This document shows, one piece after another, positions 57,615-64,000 of a stretch of 64,000 bases of DNA (the stretch's first letter is position 1; every line of letters begins with the position of its first letter). Source of the DNA: Saururus chinensis (taxonomy: Eukaryota > Streptophyta > Magnoliopsida > Piperales > Saururaceae); assembly GCA_035235625.1 (NCBI GenBank), contig CP141144.1, positions 35,958,014 to 36,022,013 of the forward strand, given 5' to 3'. The translations under genes were made by a program, and so were the position numbers. A model generated the notes under the pieces. That model had not been told where the DNA came from and did no database searches. It was given only the letters and a program-made list of their open reading frames with translations.

Positions 57615-58114
57615 ATTCCTATTCTAACAGTTATACTATTTTTGCAATCAAGATAGCTCTTTTCATTTTCGTGTCCAATTTAAGTTCAAGAAGATAAGTT
57701 TGTTTACTAGACAATGTATATTCTTTTCCAATTTTTTACTTTGTTCATTAAACTCTTTCTTCACATCCATATTAATTTCTAACAAATTTATAACTCTAAA
57801 AAGTTGTCTGAATAACTCGTAGATATGCCAAGAGTTTTTGAATTATTTCGAACATCATCCACGGGTCTCGATAAGTGCATCTTACCTACAAAATATAAAA
57901 AAAATCATATTTTAGACATGAAGTACATAAATAAACTCCCGACTTGATTCAAAAACATGCCTAAACTACTAATAGCACTTGAATTAATTAATAATTAAAC
58001 TAAAATATTATTATTTATCTTAAAATAAATAAATCCTAATTAATCCTATATTATCCAAATGTAAAAAAGGCATATATATATACATATATAGATAGATATA
58101 TTTTACACTTATCA
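57615..58114 (-). repeat. LTR of family A, 5' part, copy 2
   Basis: The minus strand begins TGATAAGTGTAAAATATATC at 58,114 and matches 8,173-8,693 and 12,821-13,230. Its left edge is the ATTCC duplication of the inserted unit. Confidence 0.72.
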
Positions 58115-59317
58115 AATACCCAAAACCTATATTTTGCTAGTCCTAGAGGAAAACAGAAAAAAACAAAACAACTAATCTAGAAAAATAAATGTCACTTTCG
58201 TAGGGAATCACGATTGTATTTAGCGTATGTAACTAACTTTTAAACCCTTAAGTGTCCTTAGTTGGAAGAGTTGTGTCTCATGAGAGTTCACAGCAATGAT
58301 ACCCACAAACATCTAAACCTAATAAAACAATTTAAAATAAAATATTAAAACAAAATTTCTAAAAGCAACCTTCTCTTAAAAGCACATCATTATGTAGAAA
58401 AATAACTAACTATGAATACGTGCCACATAAATAATTTTGTTCCAATTACTTTTGAATAAGGAATCATGCATTCTATAACCTCATCTTGGAAATAATTATA
58501 CAACTACATATATACATGTCAAATACATAAAGTGTAGAAACTTGTAGTCATACAATATCAAATCATTATAAACAAGCATATCTTAACTAAGCTCATTAAA
58601 GTTAACTAACTAAAAAATATAACAATGACAATCTTTCATCCTTAATATCTCAAAAGAAAACCACATGTAATGGCCTTCAAATTTCAATTAAATTCAGGGA
58701 ATAAGAGCATAAAATACCTAAAAATATTACTCTTACAATACTTAGTTCTCTTAAGCTGTCTAAATAGTCCATGTAACTCGCATCCCTAATTCAGTTGGCG
58801 CAAGGCACTAGGTTTTGAAACACCCCTTGTGCTTAATAATTACAACTATAAAGGCTACAGAACTATGCAAGTCATAAAAAGAATTTATCTCAATTTTTCA
58901 CCTTTTGCCATGAACTCCTACGCTTGCTTAAGCACGAAGCCCGGCTACTCAGTGAAAAAAGAAACAAACCTTTATTATATTTCTCGTCTTTATTTTTTTA
59001 ATCAATCTATACATTTTTATTTTTTATTGAACTTTTTTATTTTATTTTTTCCATTCTTTTATTATACAATCGTCCTATAAAATTTTTAAATAATAACCAA
59101 GCATAAAGATATATCATAAAACATTAAAACTTACTCAAAAGCCGTGTTTTCAAAAATACGCTCAATTAAAGAAATCATGCTAAGATTACAAGAAGTAAAT
59201 TAGGAAATTATATTCCTACAAGTTTTAAGCATGCGAAATGTGATTTGAAAATATAAGCTAAACTATCCAAGATAATGAAAAAAATAACCTAAATTACTCA
59301 ATTACTTTCATCACTTA
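58115..59317. other. Non-coding flank containing the empty gypsy site
   Basis: Partner of 8,694-9,454 joined directly to 15,541-15,993. At 58,850-58,880 the text 'aaaggctacagaactatgcaagtcataaaaa' is continuous where the other copy has 6 kb of gypsy. No genes. Confidence 0.7.
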
Positions 59318-60262
59318 CATTACAACAAATTGTACTCAAAGCATCGCTAATGACTATTAGCGATGATTATAAAGCATCGCTAAATGAGTCAATAAAACTA
59401 CAGTCGCTATTACTCATTAACAACGCTTACAGCAAAGTGTTGCCAATAGTCTGCCAATAGTTTTTGGATGCTTAATAAATCGTTGCTAAAAGTAAATTAT
59501 TAGAGATGTATAATTCTAAGCGTCACTAATAGTTGGTTATTAGCGATGCTTTATTAAGCATCGCGAATATAAAAAAACATTTTAACAAAAATACAAAACA
59601 TCTTATTCGCAACGCTTGTATATGCGTTGCTAATAACAACAATAACAAAAAATTTATTAGCAATGATTATGTAATCTTGGCTAATAAAAAACTTTGAAAA
59701 ATAATAAAAAAGTCTTTAGTGATGCTTCTAAAAAGCACCAATAATGAAAAACGTGTTTTAAAAAAGAAATTTTGTGTCATACTTTATATAGCATCACTAA
59801 TACATCAAAAAAAAATTTAAAATAAAAATAGCCTTTAGCGACGCTTTTGGAAGCATCACTAAAAACTTAAAAAAAAATCCACAACAAGTCTCGGCAGGAT
59901 AGTAGTTCTTGGGGGTGTCTAGGAGGAGGCCCTGATGGGGGAAGAGCGGGGCATCCCAGATGTGGATTTCCACCGGGACACACATCCGCAGCCTGCCCCA
60001 GACCATCTAGGAGAATGTCTCGATCCCCTGCATTGCCCCCGCGGCATGGTAGTTGGTGAGGTTGGCGGCAGTGGCACCGCCTGGAATAGAGACAATGTAT
60101 GACTCAGTGATGTAGTGCTGAAACGGAGTGTAGAGGTCGGTGAGTGAGATGGAGAGGGTGATGAGCAGTAGCGGGGGTGCGCATTTAAGTATAAGCAGGC
60201 GAAATTTCATCCACACTGTAAAATTTCGCGTGCGTTGCACTTTTTGCACTCTTCCAGTGGAA
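59318..60262. mobile_element. Non-autonomous CACTA-like element, copy 2 (left part)
   Basis: Begins CATTACAACAAATTG (CACTA terminus with one change), with subterminal repeats of the 'TTAGCGATGCTT..AAGCATCGCTAA' type to 59,860, then the hexosaminidase fragment. It aligns with 15,994-17,260. The alignment stops at about 60,262 ('cttccagtggaa'), where an LTR fragment begins, so the right part is lost or displaced. Confidence 0.7.
59886..60205 (-). pseudogene. Beta-hexosaminidase (GH20) exon fragment, copy 2
   Basis: One minus-strand frame with a single stop: 'LITLSISLTDLYTPFQHYI', 'ESYIVSIPGGATAANLT', 'AAGAMQGIETFS', stop, 'MVWGRL', 'IHIWDAPLFPHQGLLLDT' and 'PKNYYPAET'. Plant hexosaminidases have Gln-Leu-Val after 'ETFS', so the TAG is a CAG-to-TAG change. 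The fragment covers the end of the N-terminal domain and the first strand of the catalytic barrel, about 100 residues of about 550. It is bounded on the left by CACTA subterminal repeats, and its end at 'PAE' is abrupt. This copy gives the better reading of the capture. Confidence 0.8.
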
Positions 60263-60438
60263 TAGGTTAACTAATGGGCTCACTAACAAGTACCTAAGGT
60301 CCATTAGCATAATTAAAATAAATCACTAATTACCTAATTAATCAAGTTACCTAAATGCCCTTATTACATTAAAATCCCAATTACCCTACTACTTGGCCCC
60401 AATGGCAGCCCCTAGCATCCCCTAAAATGTTCACAACA
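60263..60438 (-). repeat. LTR end fragment (5' edge of a 3' LTR, minus strand)
   Basis: On the minus strand, 'gtggtggaa' (polypurine-like) precedes TGTTGTGAACATTTTAGGGG at 60,438. Just upstream is 'HLEDEV', resembling the 'LEDKV' found at the end of gypsy pol before the polypurine tract. The LTR is cut off or continues unrecognised at about 60,263. It differs from the 300-bp gypsy LTRs elsewhere in the window. Confidence 0.45.
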
Positions 60439-60692
60439 TTCCACCACGCTTCACTTGTGCATCACCTCGTCCTCGAGGTGGCCTCAAAACTCGAGACATA
60501 GAGCCCACCCAAGCTCTACTATGAACAGCTGGTCCGGATCTATGAAAGCGTCAGAGTGTTTTGGAGTACAAGCGGCCGAAGTCGGAAAAGATAGCCTCCT
60601 AACACATATGCTGAATTCAAAGAGCTGAAATGATGCCGGAAGGACTGGAGGTAATAGTGTCATCCTTATGCCATTCCTCCCAGCCAAGTGAC

Positions 60693-63094
60693 TTAACACA
60701 TGGCTGAGAGCGGTGAAGACGGAGAATCAGTCCAGTCCAGCAGCTGCCAGAGAACATCCAATTTACCTGTTTTGCACAGAAACATGATTATAAGTGCATA
60801 GCATGCTGTGTCCAATGTCACTCTGTCATCTGACATTCGTCCAAGCAATGTCATTGCCTCCTGCAGCAAACTATTGTCAACTCCACCACCAGTTTGTTCC
60901 CTGGAAAAGTCTAGGGCGACTTGCAATCCATATGCAGCATGAATAGCATTCACCAACTTGGTTAAACAACTCCACCATTCGGCTGCTCACCCTTCGCTAA
61001 AGTATGCATCAATAAAAAAACTATAAGTTGTAGAATCATCAATCACTGAGATGACCGGCATTTCACCAAATAGCTTCTCTGCCATGTGAAGCCAGACCCC
61101 TCCTTCAGTGGCATTCTCAGAATAGTATTCAAATAAGGCAGGACAGCATCATAAAAATTTGGGAAGTGCTCCACGGAAGGAGCTGCAACAGATGCAAGCT
61201 CATCACTGCACTTGCAGCCTTCTTCAGATGGAAATGCAACCACATCTGAAGTGTGGGTGGCCAAGCCTCCCACATTCTCAACTGAGCCATTATTAACTGC
61301 ACCACCAGGTTTGGACTCCACTTCATGTAGCGCAGGACTAAATGCCACATCATTCCTAGGCATCATCGCCCACAAGAACCAAACTTTGTCCCGCTCACCT
61401 GCCTGGTAGAGAGCCATGACTTTGCTCTCATAGTTCGTCAGTTCAGGCATCACCCTCCCAACCTTCATTGGCTCGAGAACACCCACTGCCTCCTCAAGTA
61501 GGTCCTTCTCCACCAATTTCCTAATCAGGTTGCTATAGAAGCTCATGTCGACCTTCAGTCTGGCCTCCACATTCACCATCGTGGCCAGATATCGGAGTGC
61601 ATCACTTGATTTTCCATCTCTGAAGTACCTGTTAATCATGAAACCATAAGCCATCGCATCATGATGCACCACTTCATGATCCAACAACCTGCTGGACATT
61701 TCATCAAACATTTCCTCTGCCTCTTCTGCCTACCCCTCTTCTGCATACAATTGACCAATAAGGTTATTATGGGAGCCAACATCCATGGCATTGGACTTCA
61801 TCTTCTTCCCATAGTTCAACTGAACCTCCAAAGGGGTAGTGCAAGTCACATCACTCAGCTTGAATGGCCAGTCCTTCAGCTGCTTGTAAGAATCCGTTGC
61901 CTCCTTTGCATTGCCCGTTTTGAAGTAAGCCTCCAGCAGTGTAGCATGAACCACTCCATTCGTTTCATAGGCAACAGTCCCCCGCCATAATTCTTCCACA
62001 GCTTCAAGACAAGCCTCGACAATGTCTTGGAAGTAAGGGGGAAGAAAAGATGAGGAACCCAGATCATCATCACCAAAATATCTCTCCCGAAATTCATCTT
62101 CATTCCAAGAAGACATCAGCTGCAGCAAATCTCTACTCATAAAACTGTCTGCACTCCCATCAGAAGTTACCTGTACCATTAGTTTCATGGGCCCTGCAAG
62201 ATTTTGACTGACCACACTGTCGCAAGTGGTCCTTATTCGTGAATCTGAGCATTGATCACTATGCTGTGTATTATGAGGATCAGAGTTCCTGCGCTTCTCA
62301 AGCTGGTTTCGAAGGGAGCTTTTCTCACTCAATAAATCCCTGGGAGATGCAAGGTACAAGCTCACAGCCACTTCTGTAATCGCATCCAATTCCTAAATCT
62401 CCACTGGATCAGTGGCCAAGTTATCTGGATAGAGTAACAATAATAATATCTTGTCAGCCGTGTCTTCTGATGCATCCAGTGGGACCCGAGCAGTGCTAAG
62501 ATGGCTGACAACTTCAGAGATCTGAGAGGCTAAGGGATGTGGAACTATATCCTGAATCTGGTGTCGACTGACTTGCGTAACTCTCTTTTGTGGAAACCTA
62601 GTGATAACAGGGATGCAGCCCAAGATTTTCGCTATGGGAAAAGGGAAAGCAGATCTCAATGTGAGCGCGACTCGATCGGAATCCAGCACATCTGGGGCAA
62701 GTATCGGAATTCCTGTAACACCGGAATCTCCTTCACTGGTGATTTGCCAGAGATTGGTGTAAAACCTCCAACTGCGTCCTGTGGAAATAAGACCCGCACA
62801 GGAAAGCAAATCCCGATAGCCTTCATTCCCACAGAGGTTTCGCCATTCAGGGGAGCCTTCTCTATTGATCGAACAAGAGTGGCGAATCCTTTGTATAATC
62901 CGCCGAAGACATGAAACTTTCCCCAATAGCCAAAATTGACTGAGATTATCCCTTATGAAAATCCAGGTTGTAGTGTATCCTCCATACTGATCCGGTGGAA
63001 AATTGTCATCGCAACGATTAGAGGAATTGATGCCAAGCGAGCAAGGCAAGAGATTTTCGCAAAGACAGAGAAATCGCCTGCGAAAATCACACAA
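60693..63094 (-). pseudogene. PPR-type organelle protein pseudogene
   Basis: A single minus-strand frame runs from 63,094 to 61,043 (684 codons) broken only by two TAG codons (62,393-62,395 and 61,730-61,732); after a frameshift near 61,080, coding resumes to 60,693. The N-terminal part is basic and Arg/Ser-rich, compatible with a mitochondrial presequence ('SCLRRIIQRIRHSC'). The C-terminal half has PPR-like repeats: 'HATLLEAYFKTGNAKEATD', 'AYGFMINRYFRDGKSSDAL', 'FYSNLIRKLVEKDLLEEAV', 'NYESKVMALYQAGERDKV' and 'AEKLFGEMP'. It shows no introns. It resembles plant mitochondrial PPR proteins of the NFD5 kind in general layout, which I cannot confirm. Such proteins bind organelle RNA. The gene is broken, so it is called a pseudogene. 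Confidence 0.7.
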
Positions 63095-63314
63095 TTGAAG
63101 ATCTTTCTTGAATGGAGCAGCGTGACAGCCAGCAGAGGAGTTTGTCTAGGCGGAGTAGATGGAGACAGCGATGGCAGCGGCCGGAGGTGGAGGCCAGTGG
63201 TCAGGCGAGGGCGCAACTGCTGGAAAGGCCCCCTAGAATTCCGATTCTGCCATAGACCATCGTTCTGGACGGGATTTTCCGGACTTGTGAGCGCTTCTCC
63301 GACTGGGCTTTCAT
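63095..63314 (-). other. Junction between PPR and RuvB-like fragments
   Basis: GC-rich, minus-strand frame continuing to 63,393 ('LRPLPSLSPSTPPRQTPLL'), without a known domain. It could be 5' untranslated sequence of the PPR gene or element filler. Confidence 0.4.
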
Positions 63315-63394
63315 CTACACGGAAGGGACTGTCTTGAACCAAGGACGAATGCCCATCTGGGGTGTCGGCGCAGATTGGCCATCGCGTCGGCATC

Positions 63395-63712
63395 CTCCAG
63401 TGCTGCGTCCTGCGACTCTGATTTCGCTGGTGTCGGCAGCGAAGGTGGGCTTCCCCTTCTTGTCCGCAATGCCAGAAATGGTTGAGCGGTCGATCTGAAC
63501 CTCCACCACCTTCCCTTCGATGACCTTGACCTCCTCCTTGAAGTGGACACTGATGCGAAAGGCCTGGGTGAGGGCCTCCGTCTTCGACTTCTCGAGCGAG
63601 ATTAGTACGCTACCGGCTAGCATGGCGAAGGGGGTCTCCGCGCCGAGAGATTTGGCGAGCCATATGGAGACGACGGTCTTGCCGGTACCAGGCTGACTGG
63701 CCATGATGACAG
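63395..63712 (-). pseudogene. RuvB-like 2 (Reptin-type AAA+ ATPase) fragment
   Basis: The minus-strand frame begins 'SQPGTGKT', a Walker A motif, then 'AKSLGAETPFAMLAGS', 'SLEKSKTEALTQAFR', 'KEEVKVIEGKVVEVQIDR' and 'GKPTFAADTSEIRV'. RuvBL2 proteins have 'AGQPGTGKTAIAMG.AKSLG.ETPFAMLAGSE.FSLEMSKTEALTQAFR' followed by 'IKEE..IIEGEVVEIQIDRP', so 2-type rather than 1-type. The alignment loses about 'KSIGVR' to a small change and probably jumps to the 'GDTGEIR' region at its end. About 100 of about 465 residues are present, without Walker B. Normal role: AAA+ helicase-like subunit of chromatin remodelling complexes. It is contiguous without introns and joined directly to retrotransposon gag, so it looks like a captured cDNA piece. 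Confidence 0.8.
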
Positions 63713-64000
63713 AGCGCTGAAGACTTTGTTGGGATGGTGTTGCTGAAGCTTTAGGAGCGGTTGGCCACTAACATGCTCGTGTGCGTCTGCCGGTGCAGGA
63801 AGGTCAGGGACATGCTGGTCGGGGGGCTGTGCTGGTGCACCCTTCTCGAGGACAGCAGGGGGCGGCCCAGGGAGAAGAAGTGGTGTGTGCGCAGCCTGCG
63901 CAGCCGCCTGGCTCCTCGCCTCCATATTTGCTTGACGCACGTTCATGGCTTGCAACATAGCCATGAACTTGGACATAGTGGTTCGCCGGCTGCTGCAGGA
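63713..64000 (-). pseudogene. Gypsy-type gag N-terminus, runs off window
   Basis: Minus-strand frame 'MSKFMAMLQAMNVRQANME', a Pro/Ala-rich spacer, 'DLPAPADAHEHVSGQ', then 'LLKLQQHHPNKVFS'. Plant gypsy gag proteins commonly have 'M..FM..MQA....Q', a Pro-rich spacer and '.LLK.FQ..NPPVF.G' just before the capsid domain. Here the match stops at the 'HPNKVF' point and RuvB-like sequence begins in a different frame. The upstream part (beyond 64,000) is not visible. Confidence 0.6.

Noticed and set aside
62537..63337. Plus-strand frames of 125 and 133 codons
   Set aside because: Antisense to the PPR pseudogene and its upstream region; no known motif.

Overview
This is plant nuclear DNA of unknown species, from a heterochromatin-like, transposon-packed region. 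It is AT-rich and almost everything in it is a mobile element or a decayed gene fragment. Evidence for a plant: Ty1/copia and Ty3/gypsy elements with tRNA-iMet primer sites, CACTA ends, a DUF1985/Ulp1 Mutator-like element, a eukaryotic tRNA-Pro-like gene, and pieces of plant-type SIN3-like, beta-hexosaminidase, PPR and RuvB-like genes. I see no intact, clearly functional protein-coding host gene. All calls come from reading the sequence; no database was searched.

Layout. 1-9.45 kb: LTR, leader and gag pieces of copia-type and unclassified LTR elements. 9.455-15.54 kb: a Ty3/gypsy chromovirus on the minus strand, bounded by two LTRs and a CAGAA target duplication, with a foreign LTR piece nested at 12.82-13.81 kb. 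15.99-19.09 kb: a non-autonomous CACTA element carrying a beta-hexosaminidase exon fragment and long GA/CT tracts. 19.2-28.8 kb: LTR pieces, a truncated copy of the same gypsy family (gag plus LTR, 22.83-24.42 kb), and the 5' part of a copia element. 28,837-44,513: a 15.7-kb CACTA-like element with matching AAT target duplications, inserted in copia coding sequence. Inside it lie exons of a SIN3-like co-repressor gene on the minus strand, and one SIN3 intron holds a 7-kb Mutator-like element (31.29-38.30 kb) with about 1-kb terminal inverted repeats and a DUF1985/acidic/Ulp1-type gene. 44.5-47.5 kb: the rest of the copia element (integrase, RT, RNase H, 3' LTR). 47.8-50.9 kb: a Stowaway-like MITE and a tRNA-Pro(UGG)-like gene in a segment present twice. 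51.5-55 kb: copia leader/gag remnants and AT-rich DNA. 55,003-57,614: a solo-LTR-like insertion with ATTCC target duplication. 56.0-60.26 kb: a second copy of the block at 6.87-9.46 plus 15.54-17.26 kb, which supplies the empty site of the gypsy insertion. 60.26-64 kb: on one strand, a gypsy gag start, a RuvB-like 2 fragment, a long PPR pseudogene and an LTR end, which looks like a retroelement that picked up host gene sequence.

The features work together only as a stratigraphy. Insertion order can be read from the nesting: copia, then the CACTA-like element, with the Mutator-like element in its SIN3 intron; and a duplicated block carrying LTR and CACTA copies, one of which was later hit by the gypsy element. 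The main biological point is repeated association of transposons with host gene fragments (SIN3, hexosaminidase, RuvBL2, PPR) by at least three kinds of element.
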